Positions 51,229 to 60,019 of a DNA stretch of 64,000 nucleotides are shown here, in pieces. The translations under genes were made by a program, and so were the position numbers. Below the pieces are notes generated by a model. That model did not search any database, was not told where the DNA came from, and saw only the letters and a list, made by a program, of their open reading frames with translations. Location of the stretch: the NCBI GenBank assembly GCA_035527845.1, contig DATKZT010000019.1, positions 9,180 to 73,179 on the forward strand, written 5' to 3'. The stretch is from JAUWKC01 sp035527845. GTDB lineage: Bacteria; Planctomycetota; Phycisphaerae; Sedimentisphaerales; Anaerobacaceae. The first letter of the stretch is position 1. Each line of letters starts with the position of its first letter.

Positions 51229-52335
51229 TCACGCATTGAGCAGCTTCCGGGCAATCACGGCCGCCGCATCCACCTTCGCCACGGCTTTACAGTTGGTGCG
51301 CATCTCGCTCCGCTTCTCGTCGTCCTTCATCAGCTCCTCCAGTTCCTCCCAGAGCCACTCGGCCCGCTCGTGCTCATCCGGCAAGTCATCCACAATCACC
51401 GCCGCCCCCGCCTCGACCAATTTGCCGGCGTTGAAGTATTGATGCCTGTCCTTATGATAAGGGTATGGCATACATATACTCGGCACACCCGCCGCGGCAT
51501 ACTCGGCAACACTGACCGCTCCGCTTCTGCCGATGACCAAATCCGCCGCCGAAAGCAGGTTCGCCATCTCATTGTAATATCCGACGACCTTATGCGCTAT
51601 TTTCGCCCCGTCGTATGCCTGCCGGACCCTCTCTAGATTCGGCATCCCCGTCAGATGAACTATCTGCCACGTATCCGCAAAGACGCTCAGCTTATCCAAA
51701 AGGCCGCACACCGCACGATTGATATTCTCCGCCCCGCTCGACGCACCGGTAATCAGCAAAACCTTTTTGTCTTTATCCAGCCCCAGCTCCTCCATCGCCC
51801 TGGCCGGCTGCGGCTGGGCAAAACTCGCTCGCAGCGGACAGCCCACCACGCTGACTTTGGCCCTGCTTTTCCTGAAGCACTCCATCGTATCTTCAAACTG
51901 CACAAAAATCTCGTCTGCAAAACGGCCTATTACCCGGTTGGCCCGCCCTGGGAGAATGTCAACATTTATAAGCGCAACCGGCAGCTTCAACCTGTGTGCC
52001 GCAAAGCAAACCGGCGCCGCGACGAACCCGCCTATCCCGACCACAACAGGATTCTCACTTGCTGCAAGCATCTGCTTGGCAATTCGATAACTCATAATAA
52101 ACGAAATGCAAAAGCCGGCAAGTTTCAGCGGCTTGATGGAAAATCCCCTCGCCGGAAGCCGACTGGCGGCGAAACCCACGTACGGAAGGATTAGGTAATC
52201 AAGAAGGCGCTGGCTGCAAAAGAAATGTATTTTCGGTTCGTGGTCGAGTCGGAGAATCTGCTCTGCGACAGCCACGGCGGGATAAATGTGTCCCCCCGTC
52301 CCGCCGCCGGCAAAGAAAAAGCTCCTGCGGACCAT
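51229..52335 (-). CDS. murG: UDP-N-acetylglucosamine--N-acetylmuramyl-(pentapeptide) pyrophosphoryl-undecaprenol GlcNAc transferase
   Basis: This 368-residue protein makes lipid II from lipid I at the cytoplasmic face of the membrane. The GT-B fold opens with FFAGGGTGGHIYPAVAVAEQ, which is the acceptor-side loop. A second block, GRSGAVSVAEYAAAGVPSI, marks the UDP-GlcNAc site. Hydrophobic patch AGFCISFIMSY lies at about residues 77-87. The ATG overlaps the ftsW stop by one base (TGATG), so the genes are translationally coupled. Length and motifs are standard. Confidence 0.96.
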   Translation of the reverse strand: MVRRSFFFAGGGTGGHIYPAVAVAEQILRLDHEPKIHFFCSQRLLDYLILPYVGFAASRLPARGFSIKPLKLAGFCISFIMSYRIAKQMLAASENPVVVGIGGFVAAPVCFAAHRLKLPVALINVDILPGRANRVIGRFADEIFVQFEDTMECFRKSRAKVSVVGCPLRASFAQPQPARAMEELGLDKDKKVLLITGASSGAENINRAVCGLLDKLSVFADTWQIVHLTGMPNLERVRQAYDGAKIAHKVVGYYNEMANLLSAADLVIGRSGAVSVAEYAAAGVPSICMPYPYHKDRHQYFNAGKLVEAGAAVIVDDLPDEHERAEWLWEELEELMKDDEKRSEMRTNCKAVAKVDAAAVIARKLLNA

Positions 52336-53495
52336 CAGACCCTCTCCCCCCCTTGCGGTTTCGGAGATTGTTTAGCGATGTTGACTAACACGCCCACTGC
52401 CGCCGCCGACAGCAGCATGCTCGTACCGCCCGCACTGACGAACGGCAAGGGAATACCCTTGGTCGGCAGCACCACTGTCACCACCCCGATATTCAGTGCC
52501 GCCTGTACCCCGACCGCCAGAACGATGCCCCCTGCTAACAACTGCCCGAACCTGTCCTCGCAGCGAACGACCACGAGAATCCCCAGCCAGATAAGAATCA
52601 TGAACAAAACAATCACCGCCAGCGTCCCCACAAGGCCCAGCTCCTCCCCGATTATGGCGAAAATAAAATCGGTGGTATCTTCCGGCAGATGCCCGTACTT
52701 GCAGATTCCGCGGCCGAGCCCCTTGCCCCAAAGGCCGCCGGAGCCCAGCGCAATCAACGACTGCGTCGCCTGATAGGCCGCGCCGCCTGCGTTTTCCTCC
52801 GGATGTAGAAACGCAATGATTCGGTCCATCCGGCTCCGCGAGGTGCTCACGGCCAGGAAGAAAGCGGCCGCCGCAAGCGGCGCCGGCGTCAAAAGGTGCA
52901 GCCACCGCACGCCCGCCATCAGCAGCATCAGAAAACCTAACAGCGATATGAACGCCGCCGTGCCGAAGTCCTGCGTGATTATCAACCCCACAACGACTCC
53001 TATGACCAGACACGGGGGCAAAAAACCGTTCCAGTAAGACCCGAGCCTGTCGCCGAACCTGTCACAAAACGCCGCAAGAAATAATATGACCGCCCATTTT
53101 GCCAATTCCGAAGGCTGGAAGCTGATTGCGAAGGGCCCCGCCGGGATTCGCAGCCACCGCCGCGCCTGATTTATTTCGGCGCCGAACTTCGGCACCAGAA
53201 CCAATATGAGCAGCCCGATGCTCAAGGCCAACAGGTATGTCGTCGGGGATTTGAGCCAGCCTTTTCGAAGACTTAATCTACGGTAATCGAGCGATGAAAC
53301 CGCGTACATCACAATGACCGCCAGTGGGAAAAACAGGATCTGGCGCAGAGGCTGAAAATCGTAGAACCGCTCTAACTTGAACTCCTGACCGATGTTGGCT
53401 CCCGCGGAGAAGACAAAAACCGTCCCCACCGCCATCAAGAGGGTAACAACCATCGCAATTTCGTGGTCAATCCGGCTTTCCTGTGCGTCGGTCAC
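52335..53495 (-). CDS. ftsW: FtsW/RodA/SpoVE family peptidoglycan glycosyltransferase
   Basis: The 386-residue protein has about ten hydrophobic segments. It polymerises lipid II at the septum or during elongation. Family blocks are RRWLRIPAGPFAISFQPSELAK (partly), DFGTAAFISLLGFLMLL, and KGIPLPFVSAGGTSMLLSAAA near the C-terminus. Adjacent murG supports ftsW over rodA. The start is GTG at 53495. It is the first gene of the ftsW-murG-peptidase unit. The upstream gap holds an epimerase relic on the other strand. Confidence 0.94.
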   Translation of the reverse strand: MTDAQESRIDHEIAMVVTLLMAVGTVFVFSAGANIGQEFKLERFYDFQPLRQILFFPLAVIVMYAVSSLDYRRLSLRKGWLKSPTTYLLALSIGLLILVLVPKFGAEINQARRWLRIPAGPFAISFQPSELAKWAVILFLAAFCDRFGDRLGSYWNGFLPPCLVIGVVVGLIITQDFGTAAFISLLGFLMLLMAGVRWLHLLTPAPLAAAAFFLAVSTSRSRMDRIIAFLHPEENAGGAAYQATQSLIALGSGGLWGKGLGRGICKYGHLPEDTTDFIFAIIGEELGLVGTLAVIVLFMILIWLGILVVVRCEDRFGQLLAGGIVLAVGVQAALNIGVVTVVLPTKGIPLPFVSAGGTSMLLSAAAVGVLVNIAKQSPKPQGGERV

Positions 53496-53627
53496 CTTTT
53501 CGTCAAGCCCCGATATAGAAACGCTGCTTCGAAAGTCGATCAGAACAGGCTCTCACTTATCTCTATTCTCGGCAGTCACAGCCCCATAACACCAAAAATT
53601 GCCCTCCGACGCACGAGAGTTGCCCTG

Positions 53628-53720
53628 ATGGCAGCCGAAGAAGAGCCTCGCTACAACCCGTCAACTGCGATTGAGGAGGGTCTGAAGCGGTTCCTTGCGT
53701 GGCTGCGTGAAGAAGCCTGA
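53628..53720 (+). pseudogene. 3' remnant of an NAD-dependent epimerase/dehydratase
   Basis: The plus-strand frame ending in TGA at 53718-53720 encodes EEPRYNPSTAIEEGLKRFLA followed by WLREEA. This matches the C-terminus of extended short-chain dehydrogenase epimerases (GY-P-x-T-x-IEEGL-x-RF-x-x-W). Nothing resembling the N-terminal Rossmann fold lies upstream; that stretch is occupied by the opposite-strand ftsW start. It is a relic of about 30 codons. Confidence 0.65.
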
Positions 53721-53786
53721 TTGGTCTTTCCCACTAATATCTGCTCACCTGCGCCGCTGAACCTCATTTACAGAGGAACTTCGAAA

Positions 53787-54185
53787 TCACCTTTTCAGCA
53801 TTTCCGTTATTCGCAGCTCAAACTGTTTCAATTCCTCCAGAATTGCCAGCTTGCTTTGACTGATGCGCAGACCCAGTTTCGCCCCAATTGGAATTACAAT
53901 TCCCACCAGCATACCAAGAGCACCAAAGATAAACTTGGAGGGGCCAGTAATGTCGACCCCCATTACACTAAGCTTTGTGGAACAAAAGCCTATCACTCCA
54001 AGCTCTATGAATACGAAGCCGATCACTACCCCAACCCAAAAACGAATTCGAGCATATTTGGCCTCTTTCTTATATTGCCCCAGCAAAGATGAGGTATTTA
54101 TTTTTTGTTGTTCCTCTGTTGCTTCTTCAAGTTGTTTCTTTAATCCCAAAAGTTCGTTCAGTTTTTTTTCCAGTTCTTCGGTCAT
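53787..54185 (-). CDS. Small membrane protein with coiled coil, candidate anti-sigma partner
   Basis: The 132-residue protein has a heptad-rich N-terminal region (residues about 2-33, ELEKKLNELLGLKKQLEEA), two hydrophobic segments at about 48-68 and 80-102, and a C-terminal helical tail. Its start overlaps the stop of the sigma-factor gene by 4 bases (ATGA), so the pair is translated together. Anti-sigma factors of the ECF class are often small membrane proteins encoded directly after the sigma gene. No known anti-sigma motif such as ZAS (HxxxCxxC) is present, so that role is only inferred from position. Confidence 0.7.
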   Translation of the reverse strand: MTEELEKKLNELLGLKKQLEEATEEQQKINTSSLLGQYKKEAKYARIRFWVGVVIGFVFIELGVIGFCSTKLSVMGVDITGPSKFIFGALGMLVGIVIPIGAKLGLRISQSKLAILEELKQFELRITEMLKR

Positions 54186-54715
54186 ATTGTGTCTCCTAGG
54201 ATTTCACGCAATCGTGCCAGCGCCCGATGCAGTCTCGATTTTACTGTCCCTTCAGCTATGTTTAACATTGCGGCAATTTGCCCAATCTGCAATCCATGTC
54301 CAAATCGAAGCACGATGAGTACCCTGTGCTCATCTGACAGCCGGTGAATGGCTTGACTCAGAGGTTCATTCTCATTGGAAATTTCCGATGAATCGTGTTT
54401 GATGTATGCATCTTTCAGCAGATGCTCTTGTTTCTGCTTTTCCCGCATTCGGTCAACACACTTGTTGATCAGAATGCGAAACAACCACGATACAAACAGG
54501 CTTGGATTTTGCAATTTGTTCAGCCCCTTTATTACTGAGACCCAGGTTTCCTGCACGGCATCCAGGGCCTCTATCTCGTGGTCAAGATATCGCACCGCAA
54601 ACACCAACAGAGGTCTCTGCCACAATTCCACTATCAACTCAAATGCCTCTTTTTCTCCGCGTTGACAGCGAATAACCAGCAGTTCAGTATATATCCGTTG
54701 CTCTTGTTCGTTCAT
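54182..54715 (-). CDS. ECF-type RNA polymerase sigma factor
   Basis: The protein has 177 residues. Region 2 is at about residues 20-95, with RPLLVFAVRYLDHEIEALDA, QETWVSVIKGL and SWLFRILINKCVDRMR. Region 4 is at about 115-170, with LSDEHRVLIVLRFGHGLQIG and IAEGTVKSRLHRALARLRE. This class directs RNA polymerase to a small regulon in response to envelope or other stress. The overlapping membrane gene may control it. The 387-base gap upstream to the plus-strand protease contains no gene. Confidence 0.94.
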   Translation of the reverse strand: MNEQEQRIYTELLVIRCQRGEKEAFELIVELWQRPLLVFAVRYLDHEIEALDAVQETWVSVIKGLNKLQNPSLFVSWLFRILINKCVDRMREKQKQEHLLKDAYIKHDSSEISNENEPLSQAIHRLSDEHRVLIVLRFGHGLQIGQIAAMLNIAEGTVKSRLHRALARLREILGDTI

Positions 54716-55102
54716 AGTCTATCAATAAGTCGCTCTCGGCCTGCCTGCCGTTCCCAAAAAAGGAAGAAGTTTTTCAATTCAGTCGGAATGTTCTCAGTTA
54801 TGAGAATGATAACAACTTATAGCCGTAGCAGGGATGGCCTGATTAGCTACTTTTGTCAGGAATTTGCAGATGCCCTCAACTCTTTGTCTATTCCTCAGCT
54901 TCCTCTCAAATGCAAGCCCGTGTGCCGGTCTTGCGGCAAATTCTCTCACGAACCGCCGGCGGCTGGGTTTTTGAGTTTTTTCTTGAACGCGGCTGGTGTG
55001 TGCAGTATAATTATTTTGGTCGGCTGCCGGGGCTGACAGCAGGGTTGATGAATGATTTCGTGGAGGAGGGTCGGCAGGGACTCTCCGCCAAGGTTCGCTT
55101 CA
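54716..55102. other. Intergenic promoter region between divergent genes
   Basis: No gene is supported in 387 bases. An imperfect palindrome (GTTAT at 54797-54801, ATAAC at 54809-54813) lies about 80 bases upstream of the sigma-factor start and might be an operator. Open frames overlapping the protease start do not have ribosome-binding sites. Confidence 0.5.
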
Positions 55103-56188
55103 ATGTCTATGAAATCTGGGAAGTCCACAGCGCTGGAAAGATTGTTTGTCTTGCTGGGTTTGGGGCTGGTCCTGTTTGGGGGGCGGCCGCCGGCATCAGG
55201 TGTTATCTGGCATCCGGCGGGCGAGCCGGATTTGGCAACGTGGACGGACAGACCTGATTCGAATGTGGTCGGCCGGTGGAGCAGCAATGCGACCTTCGTG
55301 GTGGTTGCACCGAACTGGATTATTACAACGCGACATCAAAACACGTTTCCCTCGACGGTCAATATCGACGGTATTTCATACGCGTGTCACTACAAGCCGG
55401 AATGGACGGGCGGGCCTTCGGAAACTGCGGACATTCAATTAGTCAGACTGACCACGACGGACGGGGACAACCCAGAGCTTGTGCATTACACGGGGCCTTA
55501 TACGGGCACTGACGAAGTGACGCAGGAAATAGTGTTAGGCGGATATGGCGACGGCAGAAGTGCGGTGCTGGAGACGGCCGGCACAACCTACGGTTACGAC
55601 TGGGACAATTCGGCCAATACGACGCTGCGGTTCGGCACAAACAGGATTAAGGATGCGGGTGCTGCCGGCACCGCAGGCAGTCTGACTTCCGACATTATCA
55701 CAGCGGATTTTGACGGTCTGAATGAGGGGCAATCGACGATTTATGAGAGCACCGTGGCTGACCATGATTCGGGCGGCGGGTGGTTCATCTATGATGGGAC
55801 CGAATGGAAGCTGGCGGGGCTGTCTCGGGCGGTCGGTGTACACTACGAGGCGGGCCATGAAGGCGACCCGGCCTATATTCTCTATGAGGCGTGGTTTCGC
55901 AACCGAGAGAACCCTCTGATAAAAGAGCCGGATTATCTCGATGGCGTGCGGGTCAGCTCTTATGTGGCGTGGATTCTTCAGACAATCAACGTCGAGGGCG
56001 ACCTGACGGGAGATGACTGGGTCGATTTTGCCGACTTCGCCGCGCTCGCCGAGTATTGGCGGAGCGACCAGTGCGCAGAGGAGAACGATTGGTGCGGCGG
56101 AGCCGACTTTGTGCCGCCTTACGGCGTGGTGGATTACAGTGACCTGGATTATTTGGCGGAGCGCTGGCTGACGGGCTGGCAATATTAA
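55103..56188 (+). CDS. Secreted trypsin-like serine protease with dockerin-like C-terminus
   Basis: The protein has 361 residues from the ATG at 55103, with AAGG upstream; the frame begins 17 codons earlier at 55052. A signal peptide covers about residues 12-36. The trypsin-like fold shows the catalytic His in ITTRHQN (the canonical form is TAAHC), Asp in ADIQLVRL, and Ser in DHDSGGGW (canonical GDSGGP). This is a plausible triad, but two contexts are unusual. Residues about 315-360 carry two dockerin-like loops: DLTGDDWVDFADFAALAEYW and DYSDLDYLAERW. The protein is secreted and probably surface-attached. Confidence 0.8.
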   Translation: MSMKSGKSTALERLFVLLGLGLVLFGGRPPASGVIWHPAGEPDLATWTDRPDSNVVGRWSSNATFVVVAPNWIITTRHQNTFPSTVNIDGISYACHYKPEWTGGPSETADIQLVRLTTTDGDNPELVHYTGPYTGTDEVTQEIVLGGYGDGRSAVLETAGTTYGYDWDNSANTTLRFGTNRIKDAGAAGTAGSLTSDIITADFDGLNEGQSTIYESTVADHDSGGGWFIYDGTEWKLAGLSRAVGVHYEAGHEGDPAYILYEAWFRNRENPLIKEPDYLDGVRVSSYVAWILQTINVEGDLTGDDWVDFADFAALAEYWRSDQCAEENDWCGGADFVPPYGVVDYSDLDYLAERWLTGWQY

Positions 56189-56289
56189 GTGAGGGCTTAT
56201 TGCTTTTGGTCTGTGTTCCAGCAGGTTGCGGCAGTAAAATCTTCCGGGTGAAGTCGAAATCACTTGAAAACCCGGCATGTATTGGGTAT

Positions 56290-56460
56290 ATTGGCGCAAC
56301 GGCAAACCTTAACAGGGTTGCTAAGTCGTAGATTCGGCAAATCCATGTTTTGCCGTAAGTGCTTCTTGCAAAAGGTTTTATGTAAACCTCATAAAAGGGG
56401 GTGTAACCGAGCCGAGCCGCCGTACAACGGCAAGTGTTGTTTGCGATGCGGCTGCTTTTT
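56290..56460 (+). ncRNA. Candidate structured leader (riboswitch-like) with terminator hairpin
   Basis: The leader contains GCGCAACGGCAAACC, which resembles the 5' conserved block of the GEMM-I/c-di-GMP-I riboswitch, then GGTTGCTAAGTC, a poor match to its GGACGCAAAGCC. CGGCAAA at 56335-56341 pairs with TTTGCCG at 56349-56355, and the earlier CGGCAAA in the first block can pair with the same TTTGCCG, giving two alternative pairings. A hairpin AGCCGC 56415-56420 with GCGGCT 56448-56453, and T5 at 56456-56460, looks like an intrinsic terminator 65 bases before the ORF. The ligand is unproven. Confidence is higher for a structured leader than for its class. Confidence 0.42.
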
Positions 56461-56525
56461 ATGAAACCGGCCGGTTTGAATATTAGTATCAGGGCGAAAG
56501 CCCGCATATAGCTGAGGAGGTTGTT

Positions 56526-56849
56526 ATGAAGAAGGTATGGATAGTGGCATTGGCTTTGGTTTTGGCAGGCTCTATGCTGGTTTCAGCCGCAGGACCCAAG
56601 GCAGGGCCAAACGGAGAGCCCAGGAGAACCCGCATCGAGGGCGTAATCACCGCCATCGATGCTGACAACCAGCAGATCATCGTAGCTGGCGTGACCGTTC
56701 AGGTTACGCCTAACACGGTAATCAGGACCAAGGAAGAAACGCTTTCTTTTGATGATTTGGCTGTGGACATGACCGTGGTAGTCTGTGGGATAATGGAAGA
56801 TGATGTGCTAAGGGCCCACACCATCACGGTCAAATACGGCGGCAAGTAA
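56526..56849 (+). CDS. Small secreted DUF5666-like protein
   Basis: The 107-residue protein has a signal peptide ending near residue 22 (VWIVALALVLAGSMLVSAAG). The mature part RIEGVITAIDADNQQIIVAG, then VTPNTVIRTKEE and LAVDMTVVVCGIMEDDVLRA, matches DUF5666 small beta-barrel domains. AGGAGG 6 bases before the ATG is strong. Its upstream leader is structured (56290-56460), so expression may respond to a ligand or to transcription termination. The biological role is unknown. Confidence 0.78.
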   Translation: MKKVWIVALALVLAGSMLVSAAGPKAGPNGEPRRTRIEGVITAIDADNQQIIVAGVTVQVTPNTVIRTKEETLSFDDLAVDMTVVVCGIMEDDVLRAHTITVKYGGK

Positions 56850-57234
56850 CGCTGCCGGGGCAACTCAAATTTGGTAGTGGATAGAGGACCGGATCAGACA
56901 GTTGCCACCCCACTGTCTGCGGGCTTCCATACGGCATTTCTTTTACCGCCGGTGACGAGGCCGCGCATGTTTCCTTAGGTTTTTGCCGGGATGTCTGTTG
57001 AGGTGCATCCCTCGAGGCAATATTGCGCGCCTCCGGGGCAACTCCGCAGTCAGTCTTAGGCGGGGGATACTTCATCCAAAGCGGCGAACGTAATGGCTGA
57101 ATTGCGGGACCAAGCCGGCGAATAATTCCATCGTGGTGACGAATGCTCTTGCCGCGTGCCCGTAATTAGACTAATATTGTTGTCAATTACGTAAGAGGAA
57201 ACAGTAATAGCAAGGTGCTTTAAGGGACAGGGCA
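56850..57234. other. Intergenic, no gene recognised
   Basis: The 385 bases contain no supported gene. The 12-base sequence CCGGGGCAACTC occurs at 56855-56866 and again at 57033-57044, 178 bases apart; its meaning is unknown. Confidence 0.6.
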
Positions 57235-58431
57235 GTGTATCACGCATTCATTTCGGACGGCAAGCTGTTCATTCGCGAAAGCGGCGGCGCCCTGAAGGAG
57301 ATTGCGAGTAAGTTTGCGACCGAGAAAGAGCAGTGGGCCGAACGCGACAAATCGCTGCATTCGTGGAAGACAAAGGGGAATGTGCAGAGCGCGTATTTCG
57401 AGCCGAGCATAGTGTGGGGCGGTCAGGCGGCCAGCAGACCCTTTTCAAAATTCGGCTTCAAGGGGGTAATGGTCGGAGGCCCGGATACGTTGTATTATCT
57501 GCTGACGAACAATTATGTCACCGGGCTGTTCAAGTACTCGATAAAGGATGACGAGGAACTGCGGCTGTTTCATAAGAATGCTTTTGTTGAATTCGGCATG
57601 GATTACTCGGCGGATTCCGACGAATTTGTTGCGGCGATGGGCAACGAGGACGGCAGTGTCAACCTGGAGCTGCTGGATTCGGAAGGTGTATACAAACAGA
57701 GCGTTACCGGCGGCGACGTGAAGGACTCGAATCCGAGTTTCAGCAGGCACAACCATCGGGAGGTGCTATACCAGACGGCGGGCATCGCGCGCGACGAGGC
57801 GGGTTTTGCAGCGGCGCACAGCCCGGAGGCGATCAACAGGATCAATCTGGACACGGACGAGGTAACGGAGCTGGTTTCGGATGATCGATACGATTACCTG
57901 CTGCCGAAGGAGGATGCGGCGGGGAATCTGTATTGTATACGCAGGCCCTATCGCAGACCGGGACACCAGTCGCCGCTGAAGACTTTGCTTTACGTGGTGA
58001 TGTTTCCTTTCCACTTTCTGGTGGCGATAGTGAGATTCCTGAATGTGTTTACCAAGCTGTTCAGTGGTGAGCCGCCGCGGGCTGCCGGTCCCGATATGAG
58101 ACCGAGCATCGAGAACAAGTACGTGCGGGTCCTGGGCCAGACAATATATCTGGCGAAGGTTGAAAGGTCTTCGAGATATCGCAGGGAGCCGACGCTGGTT
58201 CCTCGGTCCTGGGAGCTTGTACGACTTTCGAGGGATGGGCAAATGGAAGTGGTTGCCGGTGCGGTGTCATCATTCGATGTGGACGAGCAGGGCGGGATTC
58301 ACTTTACGAACGGCTTTCGGGTTAGCGAATTGTCAGGCGGCTCAACCGCTACGGTTTTCAAACACAAAATTATTGAGAACATAAGAGTGGTAAAGGCAGC
58401 TGGGGAGGCTGCCGGGCAGGGGCCGCGGTAA
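57235..58431 (+). CDS. Beta-propeller-like protein, unknown function
   Basis: The 398-residue protein starts at a GTG. It has no signal peptide. Residues 1-230 have regularly spaced strands and short D-x-x/N-x-x turns (FSDGKLFIRESGG at the start, LDSEGVYKQSVTGGD later) in a pattern seen in propeller domains. A hydrophobic segment at about 250-275 (LLYVVMFPFHFLVAIVRFLN) suggests a membrane anchor or hairpin. A Pro/Arg-rich linker and two more strand-rich stretches follow. It lies about 260 bases upstream of asnA on the same strand. I do not recognise the family. Confidence 0.7.
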   Translation: MYHAFISDGKLFIRESGGALKEIASKFATEKEQWAERDKSLHSWKTKGNVQSAYFEPSIVWGGQAASRPFSKFGFKGVMVGGPDTLYYLLTNNYVTGLFKYSIKDDEELRLFHKNAFVEFGMDYSADSDEFVAAMGNEDGSVNLELLDSEGVYKQSVTGGDVKDSNPSFSRHNHREVLYQTAGIARDEAGFAAAHSPEAINRINLDTDEVTELVSDDRYDYLLPKEDAAGNLYCIRRPYRRPGHQSPLKTLLYVVMFPFHFLVAIVRFLNVFTKLFSGEPPRAAGPDMRPSIENKYVRVLGQTIYLAKVERSSRYRREPTLVPRSWELVRLSRDGQMEVVAGAVSSFDVDEQGGIHFTNGFRVSELSGGSTATVFKHKIIENIRVVKAAGEAAGQGPR

Positions 58432-58694
58432 TCGCGTGACGAATGAAAAGCTTAGAATTCTGCCGGCGACGCCATGACCGAGTTGGCCGTCGAATGAGAC
58501 GCCGGCCGGAGCCTGCGATACCTGTTCGAACGTGAGCCCACCCAGGTTTTGGCGGAGAGCAAAAGCGGAAGCCCGGCTCTTCCGGCCGAAATCCTTCTTG
58601 ACATTCTCCGTCTGAACCGTAAGATTTGGCGGCAACGCCCGTGACAGGACAATACTAACCGTTTGGTGATGACAGATACGAAGGAGAAAACGTG

Positions 58695-59825
58695 ATGGCA
58701 GACAAGAAGGCAGACTTGGCGGGTCCGGGAATTGGCGACTACGCGGAATTGGAGAAGATTTTGCCGCAGGATTACAGCTCGCTACTGACGCCGAAGGAGA
58801 CGCAGCTTGCGACCTATGCGGCCAAGGACTATATCGAGCAGAATATGTGCAAGGAGCTGAATCTGATTCGGGTGACGGTTCCATTGATTGTGGACGTCGA
58901 GAGCGGGGTCAACGACCTGCTGGACCGGGACGGCTCACGTACGCCGATTCAATTCCATATTTCGAACGACTATGACAAGAACCCGGTCGATGCCCAGGTG
59001 GTGCAGGCAGCGACCAAGTGGAAACGGATTGCCCTGAAGCAGTTCGGCATGAAGGTCGGTGAGGGTCTGCTTACGGATATGCGGGCTGTTCGAAAAGATT
59101 ACTTCCTAGACCACGACCACAGCGCGTATGTGGACCAGTGGGACTGGGAGCTGACGATAACGGCCGAGCAGCGGAATCTGGATTTCCTGCGGGAGGTGGT
59201 GACGAAGCTATGGAAGGTCCTCAAGGGCGCCGAGAGACATGTTCAGCAGATGTTTCCGCAGCTCAAGACGGACAAGTGGCCGGACCTGCCGGATGAGCTG
59301 ACGTTCATCCATGCCGAAGAGATATTGGAGAAGTTTCCCGACCTGCCGCGAAAGGACCGTGAGACAGCGATAGTTCAGGAATATCCGGCTGTTTTTATTA
59401 TCGGCATCGGCTCGGTGCTGGAAGACGGGTACCCCCACGAAATGAGGGCCGCGGACTATGACGACTGGGTGACGCCGACAACGTCGGAGGACGGCCGGCC
59501 GATGCACGGGATTAACGGTGACATTCTCGTGTGGAACCCGGTGACCAAGCGTCGGCACGAGCTGACGTCGATGGGTATTCGGGTGAACGCCGAGACGCTC
59601 AAGCAACAGTTGGAGATTTGCGGCCAGCTTGATTTTCTCAAGCTGCCGTATCATCAGGGAATAATCAACGGTGACCTGCCGCTCTCTATCGGCGGCGGAA
59701 TCGGCCAGTCGCGGACCTTTATGCTGCTGCTGAAGAAGGCACATATCGGAGAGGTGAGCGCGACGGTCTGGCCTAAGATACTCAAGGAGATGTGCAAGAA
59801 AAAGAACATCCACGTCATCGAATAG
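58695..59825 (+). CDS. asnA: Aspartate--ammonia ligase (AsnA)
   Basis: The 376-residue enzyme makes asparagine from aspartate, ammonia and ATP. AAGGAG lies 8 bases before the ATG at 58695; a GTG codon directly before it would add one residue. The class II synthetase-like fold shows VTVPLIVDVESGVNDLLDRD, VQAATKWKRIALKQF and RAVRKDYFLDHDHSAYVDQW. ISIGGGIGQSRTFMLLLKKA-type motif 3 is near the end (SIGGGIGQSRTFMLL). The bacterial AsnA is usually about 330 residues; this one is longer, mainly in the middle. Confidence 0.95.
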   Translation: MADKKADLAGPGIGDYAELEKILPQDYSSLLTPKETQLATYAAKDYIEQNMCKELNLIRVTVPLIVDVESGVNDLLDRDGSRTPIQFHISNDYDKNPVDAQVVQAATKWKRIALKQFGMKVGEGLLTDMRAVRKDYFLDHDHSAYVDQWDWELTITAEQRNLDFLREVVTKLWKVLKGAERHVQQMFPQLKTDKWPDLPDELTFIHAEEILEKFPDLPRKDRETAIVQEYPAVFIIGIGSVLEDGYPHEMRAADYDDWVTPTTSEDGRPMHGINGDILVWNPVTKRRHELTSMGIRVNAETLKQQLEICGQLDFLKLPYHQGIINGDLPLSIGGGIGQSRTFMLLLKKAHIGEVSATVWPKILKEMCKKKNIHVIE

Positions 59826-60019
59826 GACGTGACATAGATTCGGCGGGTGGTATCCCGGGTGCGGCGACTTGAGAACAATGTCGGGCGGGATTTCGCACCC
59901 GGTTTTGCTTATAGTTGAAATGTGGGCGCTATAGCGGATAATTGCGGTGGATTTCTCTGCAACCGATGCGGTGCGGCCAATCTTTTTTTTGGGGAGCAGC
60001 GGCGGCAAGCGGTTTTGGA

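Noticed and set aside
54797..54813. Fur-like operator upstream of the sigma factor
   Set aside because: Only the five outer bases on each side are symmetrical, which is too weak for a call.
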